DNA of 64,000 nt from Bradyrhizobium sp. JYMT SZCCT0428 (GCF_018131075.1 NZ_JAFCLS010000001.1:1-64000), one strand, 5' to 3'. Shown: positions 1 to 8,883, counted from the stretch's first letter. Program-made: numbers and translations. Notes: a model not told the origin generated them from the sequence alone.

Positions 1-174
1 ACGGTGGCAATAGAGGCCGTCTCACCGGGGAGATCACGGCATAAGCCGTAAAGCCACTGCGCAGGGAATGTCGGATGTTCTCCGCTGCCCTGTATGCTCA
101 TGTGCAGCATTCTTATGCACAATCGCACATGAGACCGCGGGTGCAGCGCGCATCCGGCATTCCCTGCGCCCTCT
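1..174 (+). repeat. Dispersed intergenic repeat, inverted partner of 45632-45805
   Basis: These bases match the reverse complement of 45632-45805 almost base for base, with a few substitutions and no length change. The element sits upstream of dctP here and downstream of recJ there. It has open frames on both strands, but they are the same frames in both copies and follow no gene signal, so I read it as a non-coding dispersed repeat. The window starts inside it, so it may extend further left. Bases 175-446 hold only the dctP upstream region; I see no gene there. Confidence 0.8.
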
Positions 175-446
175 CGTTTCTTTGGAGGGCAGTTCGGTTG
201 CACAACTCGGGCGCATCGCGCGGCGAGGGTGCGGAACCATGTCCCTGCATTGTGAAGCGGCAAACCGCCTCTTTGGCGAACACCGTGGCTGGACAGGATG
301 TCGCATTTTGCAATGCAGCAAACCTTGAAGACCGGCCCCTGCGAACGGGCAATGGCGTTTTGCCCGGCTTCTCTGTATTGGTTCGGTGGCATACAAGCTT
401 CGGAGCCGGGTGTTCGCGCTCCGCAAAAAATTACGTGGGAGGAAAC

Positions 447-1448
447 ATGAAGAAATTGATTTTGGCTGCGGCATCGATTGCGGCTTTGGCCCTGGTAGGC
501 CCGGCGTCGGCGCAGTCGCCTATCATCATCAAGTTCAGCCACGTGGTTGCGCCGAACACGCCGAAGGGGCTGGCGACCGAGAAGTTCAAGGAACTCGCCG
601 AGAAGTACACCGCCGGCAAGGTCAAGGTCGAGGTCTACCCGAATTCGCAGCTCTACAAGGACAAGGAAGAGCTGGAAGCGCTGCAGCTCGGCGCCGTGCA
701 GATGCTGGCGCCATCGAACGCCAAGTTCGGCCCGATCGGCGTCAAGGAATTCGAGGTGTTCGATCTGCCGTACATCCTCCCCGACCTGAAGACGCTGCGC
801 AAAGTCACCGACGGGCCGCTCGGCGCAAAGCTTCTCAAGCTGCTCGATTCCAAGGGAATGACCGGGCTCGCCTATTGGGATAACGGCTTCAAGGTGATGA
901 CCGCCAACAAGAAGCTGGTCACGCCCGCCGACTACAAGGGCCTCAAGTTCCGCATCCAGTCCTCGAAAGTGCTGGAGGCGCAGATGCGGGCACTGGGCGT
1001 GATCCCGCAGGTGATGGCGTTCTCCGAGGTCTATCAGGCGCTGCAGACCGGCGTCGTCGACGGTCAGGAAAATTCCTGGTCGAACATCTACACCCAGAAA
1101 ATGCACGAAGTGCAGAAGCACATCACCGTCACCAACCACGGCTACATCGGCTATGTCGTGGTCGTGAACAAGAAGTTCTGGGACGGATTGCCGGAAGATA
1201 TTCGTGGCCAGCTCGACAAGGCCATGAAGGAAGCCACCGCCTACGGCAACGGCCAGTCGCAGAAGGAAAACGACGACGCGTTTGCGGAAGTCAAGAAGTC
1301 CGGCAAGAGCGAAATCCTCACCCTGACGCCCGATCAGGACGCCGCCATGCGCAAGGCCATGGAGCCGGTCTACAAGGACGTCGCAAGCCGCGTCGGCCAG
1401 CCGCTGATCGACGAATTCCTCAAGGAAACGAGGGGCGCGACCAACTAA
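447..1448 (+). CDS. dctP: TRAP transporter substrate-binding protein, DctP family
   Basis: This is the periplasmic solute-binding subunit of a tripartite ATP-independent (TRAP) transporter of the C4-dicarboxylate family. The 333-residue protein starts with a clear Sec signal peptide (KK, then a run of Ala/Leu, cleavage near ASAQ at about residue 23) and continues with the DctP fold, including IKFSHVV near the mature N-terminus and the GVVDGQEN segment typical of the ligand domain. The ATG at 447 follows GGAGGAAA and fits the signal peptide; the frame stays open upstream but through repeat sequence. dctQ and dctM follow. The ligand cannot be read from sequence. Confidence 0.95.
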   Translation: MKKLILAAASIAALALVGPASAQSPIIIKFSHVVAPNTPKGLATEKFKELAEKYTAGKVKVEVYPNSQLYKDKEELEALQLGAVQMLAPSNAKFGPIGVKEFEVFDLPYILPDLKTLRKVTDGPLGAKLLKLLDSKGMTGLAYWDNGFKVMTANKKLVTPADYKGLKFRIQSSKVLEAQMRALGVIPQVMAFSEVYQALQTGVVDGQENSWSNIYTQKMHEVQKHITVTNHGYIGYVVVVNKKFWDGLPEDIRGQLDKAMKEATAYGNGQSQKENDDAFAEVKKSGKSEILTLTPDQDAAMRKAMEPVYKDVASRVGQPLIDEFLKETRGATN

Positions 1449-1462
1449 GGGTGATTTGAGAT

Positions 1463-1488
1463 GCCGGGAGCTTCTTCAAGCTCCCGGC
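1463..1488 (+). terminator. Hairpin between dctP and dctQ
   Basis: A perfect 10-bp stem with a 6-base loop begins 14 bases after the dctP stop. There is no T-run, so it may act as an RNA stabiliser or partial terminator that lets the binding protein be made in excess over the membrane subunits, as is common in transporter operons. That role is inferred. Confidence 0.6.
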
Positions 1489-1509
1489 AGGGGCGAATAG
1501 ATCGTTCTC

Positions 1510-1661
1510 CGTCATGGCCGGGCAAAAGGCGCGAAGCGCCGTCTTCGCACCCGATGTCCCGGCCATCCACGCCTTCTCTTGCTGATGCGCTGGCAAGACG
1601 TGGATGCCCGGGGCGAGCGGAAGCGACGCCGTCCTTCAGACGGCTAAGGCCGGGCATGACG
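1510..1661. repeat. Palindromic intergenic repeat in the dctP-dctQ gap
   Basis: The two ends are inverted: CGTCATGGCCGGG at the left and CCGGGCATGACG at the right, with further inverted parts (CCATCCACG and CGTGGATG) inside. I recognise this as a very common Bradyrhizobium/Rhodopseudomonas intergenic palindrome. It lies inside an operon, so it must be transcribed and can fold in the mRNA. The remaining bases to dctQ contain no gene. Confidence 0.7.
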
Positions 1662-1684
1662 AGCTTCGATAATTGGGGGAATAG

Positions 1685-2260
1685 ATGTTTCTACGCATCC
1701 TCGATCGGCTTGAGGAATGGCTGATCACGTTTCTGATCGCTGCGGCGACAATCATCATTTTTATCGCGGTGGCCCACCGCTACCTCGTGGGCATTCCCCT
1801 GTTCTATCCGATCCTGTTTCCGATCAACCTGGCCTGGGCGCAGGAACTCTGCATCATCATGTTCGTGTGGATGGCGAAGTTCGGCGCCGCCTATGGCGTG
1901 CGTACCGGCATCCATGTCGGCGTCGACGTGCTGGTCAACAAGCTCGGTCCGGAGAAGCGCAAGATCACCGTCATGTTCAGTCTGCTGTGCGGCGCGCTGT
2001 TTACGTTCGTCGTCGGCTCCATGGGTGCGAAATTCGTCTGGGGGCTGTACCACACCGACCAGGTGACCCCCGACATGGAAATGCCGAGCTGGATCATCTA
2101 TCTCTGCGTTCCGCTCGGCTCCTATCTGATGTGCTTCCGCTTCCTGCAGGTGGCGCGTAATTTCTGGCGCACCGGACATTTGCCGCATCACGATGAAACG
2201 CAGGTCGAGGGCATCGAGGTCGATGCTCCCGGCGCCGGCGCTGCGGGGATCACCCGATGA
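1685..2260 (+). CDS. dctQ: TRAP transporter small permease, DctQ family
   Basis: This is the four-helix small membrane subunit of the TRAP system. The 191-residue protein has four predicted membrane segments (about residues 12-32, 50-68, 93-113 and 133-152) and the WAQELCI-x-MFVWMAKFGAA stretch typical of DctQ. It starts after GGGGGAATAG and its stop overlaps the dctM start as ATGA at 2257-2260, so the two permease subunits are translationally coupled. The C-terminal 35 residues are polar and poorly conserved in the family. Confidence 0.93.
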   Translation: MFLRILDRLEEWLITFLIAAATIIIFIAVAHRYLVGIPLFYPILFPINLAWAQELCIIMFVWMAKFGAAYGVRTGIHVGVDVLVNKLGPEKRKITVMFSLLCGALFTFVVGSMGAKFVWGLYHTDQVTPDMEMPSWIIYLCVPLGSYLMCFRFLQVARNFWRTGHLPHHDETQVEGIEVDAPGAGAAGITR

Positions 2261-3582
2261 GCGCCCTCATTATCTTCGGCCTGCTGGTCGCGCTGATGCT
2301 GACGGGCATGCCGATCTCGATTTCGCTCGGCCTGACCGTGCTGACCTATCTGTTCCTCCTGACCACGGTGCCGATCGAATCGGTGGCGCTCAAACTGTTC
2401 ACCGGCATCGAGAAGTTCGAGATCATGGCGATCCCGTTCTTCATCCTCGCCGGCAATTTCCTCACCCATGGCGGCGTCGCGCGGCGAATGATCGAATTCG
2501 CACGGACCATGATCGGCCATTGGGCCGGCGGCCTCGGCATCGCCGCCACGATGGCCGCAGCGCTGTTTTCCGCGGTGTCGGGATCCTCGCCGGCGACGGT
2601 CGTCGCGATCGGATCGATCATGTTGCCGGCGATGTTGTCGGTCGGTTATCCCAAGCGCTTTGCCGCTGGCGTGATCGTCACCGGCGGCGCGCTCGGCAAC
2701 CTCATTCCGCCCTCGATCATCATGGTGATCTATGCGGTATCGACCAGCGGCGCGGTTTACTTCGGCCCCGCCGGGGAGCGGGTCTCCTCCGCCTCGGTCG
2801 GGCAGTTGTTCATGGCCGGCATGGTGCCGGGCGTGATCCTGGCGATCATGCTCTCGGGAACCACCTGGTACCGCGCCTGGAAGAACAACTATCCGAAAGT
2901 GCCGAAGGCGACATGGGGCGAGGCCTGGCGTGCCTTTCTGGATTCGATCTGGGGCATTTCGCTGATCGTCGTGGTGCTCGGCGGCATCTATCTGGGCTGG
3001 TTCACGCCGACCGAGGCCGCCGCCATGAGTGCGGTGTACGCCTTCCTGATCGAGATGTTCATCTACAAGGACTTGCGGTTCAAGGACGTGCCAAAAGTCC
3101 TGCTGGCATCCGCGAACATGAGCGCGATGATCCTCTACATCGTCACCAACGCGGTGCTGTTCTCGTTCCTGATGACGAGCGAGCAGATCCCACAGGCGAT
3201 GTCGAACTGGATCACCGACAGCGGCATCAACTGGATCACCTTCCTGCTGGTGGTGAACCTGCTGCTGCTACTCGCCGGCAACGTGATGGAGCCGTCGTCG
3301 ATCGTTCTGATCATGGCGCCGATCCTCTATCCGATCGCGGTCAAGCTGGGCATTCATCCGGTGCATTTCGGTATCATCGTCGTGGTCAACATGGAAATCG
3401 GCATGTGCCATCCGCCGGTCGGACTCAATCTCTACGTGGCCTCCGGGATAGCCAAGATGGGCATTACCGAATTGTCGATCGCGGTGCTGCCATGGCTGAT
3501 CACGCTGCTGGTCTTCCTAGGCCTCATCACCTACATCCCGGAATTGTCGCTGTGGCTGCCGCGTACACTCGGGATGCTCTAG
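2257..3582 (+). CDS. dctM: TRAP transporter large permease, DctM family
   Basis: This is the large membrane subunit that carries the Na+-driven transport path of the TRAP system. At 441 residues it is standard length, with about 12 hydrophobic segments and the family hallmarks PFFILAGNF near residue 60, GSSPATVVAIGSIM near 110, and GCHPPVGLNL-type sequence (MCHPPVGLNLYV) near 385. It overlaps dctQ by 4 bases. With dctP and dctQ it makes a complete transporter operon. Confidence 0.95.
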   Translation: MSALIIFGLLVALMLTGMPISISLGLTVLTYLFLLTTVPIESVALKLFTGIEKFEIMAIPFFILAGNFLTHGGVARRMIEFARTMIGHWAGGLGIAATMAAALFSAVSGSSPATVVAIGSIMLPAMLSVGYPKRFAAGVIVTGGALGNLIPPSIIMVIYAVSTSGAVYFGPAGERVSSASVGQLFMAGMVPGVILAIMLSGTTWYRAWKNNYPKVPKATWGEAWRAFLDSIWGISLIVVVLGGIYLGWFTPTEAAAMSAVYAFLIEMFIYKDLRFKDVPKVLLASANMSAMILYIVTNAVLFSFLMTSEQIPQAMSNWITDSGINWITFLLVVNLLLLLAGNVMEPSSIVLIMAPILYPIAVKLGIHPVHFGIIVVVNMEIGMCHPPVGLNLYVASGIAKMGITELSIAVLPWLITLLVFLGLITYIPELSLWLPRTLGML

Positions 3583-3703
3583 TTCAGGAAGGTTTAGCGG
3601 CGCGACATTACATCTTGGTAAGGGAAGGCACTCTTGCCTATCGTTAAGTTGATTGCCGGCAGCGGCCGGCCCATCTTCAGGCAACCTTTCAACGGAGGTC
3701 AGC

Positions 3704-4297
3704 ATGAGGAAGTTCACCATCGCCGCGGTCGCGGTGCTCGCCATCGCCGGTTCGACGGCGGTCTATGCCCAGCACCGTCATTGGGGCTACGGGCATATGC
3801 GGATGAACCCGGAAGACCGGGCGGCGTTTGCCGACGCGCGGATCGCCTCCGTGCATGCCGGGCTCAAGCTGACCGCCGACCAGGAAAAGCTGTGGCCGGC
3901 GGTGGAAACCGCGGTGCGGGAATTCGCCAAACTGCGGATCGATCGCGCCAATGCGCGGATGGATGCGCGGCGGGACGATTCGAGCCCGCAGAAGCCGGAT
4001 GATCCGGTGGCGCGGCTGCGCGAGCGCGCCGACAACATGGCGACTTCGGCGGCCGCCATGAAGAAAATCGCTGATGCGGCCGATCCGCTCTACAAGACGC
4101 TGGATGACGGCCAGAAGCGCCGCCTGGCCGTGCTGACCGGAATGGACCGGTTTCATGGCCGTGGCGAGGGCTGGCGGGAGCGCCGGATGGAGCGTTTTGA
4201 GCGGGATCGCGACGATGGCGGCCGGGACCGCGGCTACAACCGCAACCGCTATGACCGGGATGACGGGCCGGACCGAGGGGGCCCGGAGCGGCTCTGA
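3704..4297 (+). CDS. Spy/CpxP-like periplasmic LTXXQ-motif protein
   Basis: The 197-residue protein begins with a signal peptide (MRKFTIAAVAVLAIAG, cleavage near VYAQ) and contains two LTxxQ-like motifs: LTADQEKLW near residue 50 and TLDDGQKRRL near 125. These mark the Spy/CpxP/LTXXQ family of small helical periplasmic chaperone or stress proteins. The C-terminal 55 residues are rich in Arg, Asp and Gly with no clear domain. The ATG at 3704 follows GGAGGTCAGC; an upstream in-frame start would add 17 residues before the signal peptide and is unlikely. Confidence 0.8.
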   Translation: MRKFTIAAVAVLAIAGSTAVYAQHRHWGYGHMRMNPEDRAAFADARIASVHAGLKLTADQEKLWPAVETAVREFAKLRIDRANARMDARRDDSSPQKPDDPVARLRERADNMATSAAAMKKIADAADPLYKTLDDGQKRRLAVLTGMDRFHGRGEGWRERRMERFERDRDDGGRDRGYNRNRYDRDDGPDRGGPERL

Positions 4298-4325
4298 GCA
4301 CAGGTTTGCCGAGATCAGCCCGGCC

Positions 4326-4429
4326 AGAGCGTTTTCCAGCGAAGTGGACCCCGGTTCGCGTGAAGAAAACGCGTCAAAACAAGAATCTAGAGCCCCGTTC
4401 CGATTCCATCGGAACGGAAAAGGCTCTAG
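4326..4429 (+). repeat. Dispersed repeat, inverted partner of 48144-48248
   Basis: About 104 bases recur in reverse orientation at 48144-48248. The element begins AGAGCGTTTTCCAGCGAAG and ends in a hairpin (CGTTCCGAT...ATCGGAACG) inside an AGAGCC...GGCTCT stem. This is a widespread Bradyrhizobium intergenic sequence, and its hairpin could end transcription of the upstream gene. Confidence 0.75.
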
Positions 4430-4435
4430 GGGCGG

Positions 4436-4461
4436 AAGCCGCTGAAATCCAGCGGCTTTTT
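4436..4461 (+). terminator. Rho-independent terminator
   Basis: A 9-bp stem (AAGCCGCTG with CAGCGGCTT) with loop AAATC is followed directly by a short T-run. It lies after the Spy-like gene and before tRNA-Lys. Confidence 0.75.
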
Positions 4462-4573
4462 GCCTTTCCGGGGCCGCGCCAAAGGCCGGGAAAACTCGCT
4501 CCAGCTTGCTGGACATCGGGGAATCGCTTTGCTAAACGACGCCCTCTTGCGAAGGCTTTTCCGGACCAAGTCC

Positions 4574-4649
4574 GGGCGCATAGCTCAGTTGGTAGAGCAG
4601 ATGACTCTTAATCATCGGGTCCCAGGTTCGAGCCCTGGTGCGCCCACCA
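4574..4649 (+). tRNA. tRNA-Lys (CUU anticodon)
   Basis: The 76-base cloverleaf has acceptor GGGCGCA/TGCGCCC, D-arm GCTC...GAGC, anticodon arm GATGA-CTCTTAA-TCATC and T-arm CCAGG-TTCGAGC-CCTGG. The 3' CCA is encoded. An integrase gene ends 57 bases downstream, so this tRNA is the probable left attachment site of the island. I found no second copy of its 3' end in the window. Confidence 0.97.
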
Positions 4650-4705
4650 TCGCATCAATGACTTAGCAGGGGTGCGAGCTGTCATTCTGACAAGCCGTCA
4701 CCTGC

Positions 4706-5935
4706 TCATTCTGACAAATTCCCCTTCTTTGTTCTGGCTTCCAGTCGTTTACGTGCACCAATTTGCCGCTGTGCATCGGTCTCTTTCGCGTACCTGAGCA
4801 GCGCGGCCGTCGTCTTGTGTCCGCCCAGCGCCCGCATCTGAGCATCGGTCAGTCCAGAGTCACCGCCGTCCGTGTGGCCGCCATGACGGAAGCTCGTGAA
4901 CGTGATTGCGTCGGGCAGGCCGGCCGTGCGGCAGATCCGGCGCACCTCACCCTGGACGTAGCGCATGGGATTTCGGCCGCCCGTGGTCCACGGCAAGTGA
5001 ATTTTCTTCCGTGGGTCCGGAGAATCCCGCATCACAATAAGGGTGCCCGTTTTGGCAACAGCGTCTAAGCGCGCCACCATCTCGGGCCACAGCGGCGTTC
5101 CGTCGGCATCAAACAACGGCACCGGGACTCTTTCGGTTTTCCGGTTTTTATGATGCCAAACTAAAACATGGTCGGGGGAGTCGGCCGGGCGGTAGTCGGT
5201 CCATGCGAAGCGCTGGAAAATATCCTCTTCGCGAGGGAGCCAATAATAGGCGATCATCGCCGCCGTTCCGAGCGAATGCGATCCGTCAGCATCCGCCGCC
5301 GCGACAAACGTCTGAAGTTCTTGTTGCGTCGCCGCCCGGTTTTTCTTGGGGTCATATTCGATTTCGAGCCCAATGAATGGATTTGCGCTTGGGACAGTTG
5401 TCGGATGGGCTCGGTTAGCAGCCGACCATGCGAGTTTGCAGATAGACATCGAGAGCAGGGCGCTGCGATGGCGAGCTTTGCCCGACGAACCCACCTTTAG
5501 CTTTTCGTAAAGGCGCTCAACTGCGCTCGGAGTCACACTCTTAACCGACAGAGATCCGAACCGGCGCCCGTCCGTTAGCCGGTAGTCGGCGACGGAGGCG
5601 AGGGCGCGGTCATAGCTGGCGCGCGTTCGCGCGGGTCTCTTAATGTACCGATTTGTATTTTTGTAGCTCGAGATCGCCCAATCGAATGAACCCACGGCGG
5701 CTCGCTGTAGAACCTTTTCGTCGCTCGCACCACCCGTGCGCCAGCTATCGAACAGAGGGTTCAGGAACGTATCACAGCGCGCCTTCGCCGCTCCGTAGTC
5801 CGGCCCCAGGGCCTCGCTTTTAATTGGACAGCCACGCTTGCGAGCCCAGCTCGGTGCATTCCAATAGTACCTGACGCCGCCCTTCGAGGGCTTCGGTTCC
5901 ATATAATCGGGCCAGCCCAGCGGTTTACGTTTCAT
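4706..5935 (-). CDS. Tyrosine recombinase / phage integrase (first module)
   Basis: This site-specific recombinase of 409 residues has the C-terminal catalytic set in FRHGGHT (RHxxH) near residue 354, GGHKTT near 377 and the nucleophile in RYAKET near 385. The N-terminal half is a SAM-like core-binding domain. It points toward tRNA-Lys with its 3' end 57 bases away, the usual layout for integration into a tRNA 3' end. Its start overlaps the preceding gene as ATGA at 5932-5935, so it is read as part of a four-gene minus-strand operon (7162 to 4706). Confidence 0.92.
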   Translation of the reverse strand: MKRKPLGWPDYMEPKPSKGGVRYYWNAPSWARKRGCPIKSEALGPDYGAAKARCDTFLNPLFDSWRTGGASDEKVLQRAAVGSFDWAISSYKNTNRYIKRPARTRASYDRALASVADYRLTDGRRFGSLSVKSVTPSAVERLYEKLKVGSSGKARHRSALLSMSICKLAWSAANRAHPTTVPSANPFIGLEIEYDPKKNRAATQQELQTFVAAADADGSHSLGTAAMIAYYWLPREEDIFQRFAWTDYRPADSPDHVLVWHHKNRKTERVPVPLFDADGTPLWPEMVARLDAVAKTGTLIVMRDSPDPRKKIHLPWTTGGRNPMRYVQGEVRRICRTAGLPDAITFTSFRHGGHTDGGDSGLTDAQMRALGGHKTTAALLRYAKETDAQRQIGARKRLEARTKKGNLSE

Positions 5936-6192
5936 CCGATCAACGCCGTTACATCTTCAGCAATTAGCGAAACGCCGACCTGAAGACCGTGTCTTTGCGC
6001 AATCGCGGCATCAAGTTTAAATCGGTGCCACTTCGGCAGCATCCCCTTGCACTTGATCGGCTGCGGGTAATGACCTTTTGCAACTTTCGCTAAAAAGGCA
6101 TCCGTGCTTGGCTCGCCGCAGTATCCCGCGGCGATATCAGCCGTCATTTCGAGTGGCCAAGAGCCGAGCGGGATTGTTACGGCGCGGGACAT
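5932..6192 (-). CDS. Small excisionase-like protein next to integrase
   Basis: The 86-residue protein has the pattern AAGYCGEPSTDAFLAKVAKG-YP, familiar from small genes just upstream of alphaproteobacterial integrases and probably an AlpA/excisionase-like winged helix. The start at 6192 is chosen because it overlaps the upstream stop as TGATG; a longer frame to 6258 would overlap the neighbour by 67 bases. It probably helps choose between integration and excision. The family call is from pattern memory only. Confidence 0.7.
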   Translation of the reverse strand: MSRAVTIPLGSWPLEMTADIAAGYCGEPSTDAFLAKVAKGHYPQPIKCKGMLPKWHRFKLDAAIAQRHGLQVGVSLIAEDVTALIG

Positions 6193-6947
6193 CAGCCGAC
6201 AGCCCTCTTCAATTTGACTGGCTTCGCCTGCTCGAATTTCTCCAAGACTTGACACCACACAGACGCAGTTGCCCTGGCGGCTTCGAGAACCTTATCGTTC
6301 ACCGGCCCGTCATATTCGGCCAGAAACCACTTGGCCAAGCCTAACGCAGTATCGGAATGTAACAAAACCCCATTCATTTTTTCCGTAGGAGTGGACTCCG
6401 CTTGTTCGTCGTCGCCCTCGCCATCTTCTTCAAAGTCTACGAACGGATTCTGTACCCCCAGCTTCTTCTGCTTGATTGTTTCGGCCCGGCGCTTAGCGGC
6501 GCGCAGCCTTTTGGCAGCCTGCTGTCTTTCGAACTTCGCCTTATCCAGGGCAACGGCTACGCAATCGTCCGAAATAACATCGCCCTTAGCCGCGCGCTGA
6601 AGCGCAGCCTCAACGATTGAGGGCGGGGTACTCTTCTTGGCGAGGCGGTAAACAGTGGTCGGGCTCAAATTCGCAACGGTTGCGATTTTGTCGCCGAACC
6701 GTTCCGCCACGCGCATGTAGTTCTCGGCCGAACTCAGGCTGAAGCCACACTCGGCACCGAATTTGCCATGATCGAGTTGCGCCTTGACCTCGATCAACGA
6801 GCGGCCCACCTCAATGATGGTGGGGACCGTGGCCTTCAGAAGCTTGCGGATGCGCCCTGCCTCTGCCCGCAGTGCCGCGGCCTTGACCGCCGGCACGCCG
6901 TCGTAATCGAAGCTGAAGACGTTGATCTGCGGCGGGGCGGGTGACAT
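6192..6947 (-). CDS. DUF3102-type protein
   Basis: The 251-residue protein has in its first 90 residues the DUF3102 signature (IIEVGRSLIEVKAQLDHGKF, then a FSLSSAENYMRVAERFG helix pair), followed by a Lys/Arg/Gln-rich helical stretch and an acidic tail. DUF3102 proteins accompany integrases and plasmid-type genes and look like DNA-binding or ParB-adjacent proteins; no reaction is known. The ATG at 6947 is preferred over 7016, which would run over the preceding gene. It is coupled to the downstream gene by TGATG. Confidence 0.75.
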   Translation of the reverse strand: MSPAPPQINVFSFDYDGVPAVKAAALRAEAGRIRKLLKATVPTIIEVGRSLIEVKAQLDHGKFGAECGFSLSSAENYMRVAERFGDKIATVANLSPTTVYRLAKKSTPPSIVEAALQRAAKGDVISDDCVAVALDKAKFERQQAAKRLRAAKRRAETIKQKKLGVQNPFVDFEEDGEGDDEQAESTPTEKMNGVLLHSDTALGLAKWFLAEYDGPVNDKVLEAARATASVWCQVLEKFEQAKPVKLKRAVG

Positions 6948-6955
6948 CAGCCAGC

Positions 6956-7162
6956 CTACGCTTTCTCGCCCAGGCGAAAATGCTCGATGACCGGCATCAA
7001 GCCCGCAACATGCCATCTGCCCTTGATGCGTTCGGCGGGGATCGAGCCGTTCAGCACGGCGGCATACACCTGCCGATAGCTAGGGGTGGCCGACTTGTCT
7101 TTGACGATGCCACGGATCGCGATCGGCACGTCGCTAATCGGAACAGGATTACAATCAATCAT
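6956..7162 (-). CDS. Small helix-turn-helix protein, first gene of integrase operon
   Basis: The 68-residue protein has a compact fold with the pattern TPSYRQVYAAVLNGSIPAE followed by GRWHV, resembling short excisionase/HTH proteins in Bradyrhizobium islands. It starts at ATG 7162 and ends 9 bases before the DUF3102 start. It is probably the regulator or directionality factor of the integrase operon. Confidence 0.7.
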   Translation of the reverse strand: MIDCNPVPISDVPIAIRGIVKDKSATPSYRQVYAAVLNGSIPAERIKGRWHVAGLMPVIEHFRLGEKA

Positions 7163-7527
7163 GGATGCGTCCTCTTGTTAGCGTCGAAATGGATCAAGCC
7201 ACCGGCGAAGCGTTGAGTGAGACAGTGTGAAGGCAACAATGGCGAAGCAAGGGCAAACCAGTTACTCGCCAGCGCCGAAGCACTTACGAGAGAGAGTGCG
7301 CCAGACTGACTCCATCACGCAATGTCAGTTCCACTATGCTCCTTGACCTACCCCTTGATATTCACAGCCCCCGCGGGGGACCGCAAGGTGGCGCGGATGG
7401 AGCCTAAGTGCGGAGGAGTCGGCACGCTTCCTACGTTTAGGCACACCCCAAAACACTCGCGCCGTACGAAGATAATACCAGATGGTTGGGGGTATGGATG
7501 TCATCACGATATAGCGAGAAGATTGCT

Positions 7528-7550
7528 CCCGCCGGGCGTGAACCGGCGGG
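7528..7550 (-). terminator. Hairpin in the 7163-7570 gap
   Basis: An 8-bp perfect stem (CCCGCCGG with CCGGCGGG) lies 21 bases beyond the end of the minus-strand gene at 7571. No clear T-run follows. The rest of the 400-base gap between the integrase operon and this hairpin holds no gene I can support. It should contain the integrase-operon promoter near 7165-7260, but I cannot place it. Confidence 0.5.
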
Positions 7551-7570
7551 CGTCACGACTTCAATTCGGG

Positions 7571-7777
7571 CTATTCGTCTCTGCAGATGTCCTCTTGCAG
7601 TGCCTTAACTCTGCGAGCCACATCCAGCGTTGCGAAGACTAATAGGTTGGCGTCTTCGGCCGGGATTTGGAATGGTTTGCCTTCCCCGGCGCCGAGTAGG
7701 TTTTGCGTCGATCGGATCTGGAATTCCACCATTATCCCGATGTCATGCAGCGCGCTGTCAATATCGTTGGCATCCAT
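7571..7777 (-). CDS. Small conserved-looking hypothetical protein
   Basis: The 68-residue protein MDANDID... has no membrane segment and no motif I can name. The ATG at 7777 overlaps the stop of the upstream gene as TGATG, so it is translationally coupled to the Tat-signal gene. The longer frame to 8005 is only a shadow of that gene. Confidence 0.6.
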   Translation of the reverse strand: MDANDIDSALHDIGIMVEFQIRSTQNLLGAGEGKPFQIPAEDANLLVFATLDVARRVKALQEDICRDE

Positions 7778-8383
7778 CAGACCGCGCTCCCCTGACTGCC
7801 GATCATGCCCGGCAGAACCTGTGCGATATTCTCGATCAGGAGATGGTGCCACGCACCGCTCCGATCGCCCGCCACAAGGTCTCGCGGCCACGTCTCCCCG
7901 TCCGTGTCGGCTTCGACAGCGTATTGCAGAAGCGCAATCAGGCCGGCGACAGTCGTGGGCAGCACGGTCACGAGTTCGGCAGCCGCCACGCCCTCGGCAT
8001 CCCACAGGTCGTGCATTGCGCGCTCAGAGGCTATCCAGCGCGGATCGTCGTCGAAAATGATCAGCTCTTCCCACACATTAACATTCGAGTAGCGCTTCTC
8101 GGGCGGCAGTTCTTTTTCCAACTCGGTATGTGTATCGTTTTCGGCAATCACGGCGCGGAATGCAGCCTTGTGGGCTTCAATGGCCGCTAGGATCGGGTCA
8201 GGGCCGCTCTGACTCGCAATAGCCGGGACGGCCACAGCGGGCCCCGATCAGAACGGCGCTACCAGCGGCGACGCCTGCGGCCTGGGATAGGAAGCGACGG
8301 CGAGACGGTGCTTCCTCAAGTTGGTTCTGGGATATGGTCGTGTTTGTGGGTGGCGTGCTAAGCACGCGGTCAGCCTGGGTCAT
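7777..8383 (-). pseudogene. Tat-signal hypothetical protein, frameshifted
   Basis: Reading from ATG 8383 gives a twin-arginine leader (SRRRFLSQAAGVAAGSAVL) in one frame. The rest (SGPDPILAAIEAHKAAF through ENIAQVLPGMIG, about 150 residues) is in the next frame. The two join if one G is removed from the GGGG run near 8241. The family, a Tat leader followed by an IEAHKAA-type helical domain and DDPRWI, is a recurrent hypothetical in Bradyrhizobium islands; its function is unknown. Either the gene is broken or the base is a sequencing error. Confidence 0.7.
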
Positions 8384-8470
8384 GCGGAATGGGCCCTTCA
8401 TGGTTCGGGTTAGGGCCGGCACGGAAGTTACCGCTTCCGTCCGGCCTGTTTTTCGTGTACACGAATAATC

Positions 8471-8665
8471 ATGACTAAGCAAACAAAAACTGTACACAAA
8501 AAATCCAGAGGACGGCCCGCTGGTAAGACCTACAGCGAGACAATCCCCGCTCGGCTTGAGCCCGTCACGGTTGCCAGCCTTGATGCCTGGGCAGTCGCCA
8601 ATGATGTGTCTCGTTCCGAAGCCATCCGCCGGCTGGTCGAGATCGGGCTGAGGTCGAAGAAGTGA
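8471..8665 (+). CDS. Ribbon-helix-helix DNA-binding protein
   Basis: The 64-residue protein has a basic N-terminus (KKSRGRPAGK), a beta strand (ETIPARLEPV) and two helices ending in DVSRSEAIRRLVEIGL, the classic RHH/CopG layout. It starts a plus-strand run of tiny genes with overlapping starts and stops (8471-10565); the next gene begins GTG inside its stop codon. It is probably the autoregulator of that run. Its upstream region also faces the Tat-signal gene. Confidence 0.8.
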   Translation: MTKQTKTVHKKSRGRPAGKTYSETIPARLEPVTVASLDAWAVANDVSRSEAIRRLVEIGLRSKK

Positions 8666-8883
8666 CCATCAGCGCGCCTTGGTCGAAAGAAGAGGATCAA
8701 CGCCTCCGCGATTTAGCGCATTCAGGCTTAGGAAGCGAAGACATTGCCACTCGCATGAAGCGATCAAGATCGGCGATACGCGCAAATGCTGAAAGGCTGG
8801 ATATCACCATTGCCTGTGGTCGAAATGAGAAGGTCACGGTCCGCCGGCTTGTAGAACTGGGGCTGAAGGCGAAGGGGAAATGA
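8662..8883 (+). CDS. SANT/Myb-like small DNA-binding protein
   Basis: The 73-residue protein has a single SANT/Myb-like repeat: PWSKEEDQRLRDLAHSG, then DIATRMKRSRSAIRANAERL. Such proteins bind DNA through the third helix. The GTG start at 8662 overlaps the upstream stop (GTGA). The C-terminal VTVRRLVELGLKAKG repeats the RHH helix of the gene before it, which suggests a fusion or duplication of that end. Confidence 0.75.
   Translation: MTISAPWSKEEDQRLRDLAHSGLGSEDIATRMKRSRSAIRANAERLDITIACGRNEKVTVRRLVELGLKAKGK

Noticed and set aside
34..474. Open frames on both strands across the window start
   Set aside because: They lie in the dispersed repeat; the same frames recur in the second copy at 45632-45805, and none has a ribosome site or family pattern.
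7322..7642. Plus-strand frame in the gap after the integrase operon
   Set aside because: No ribosome site, no pattern, and it runs into the antisense of the gene at 7571.
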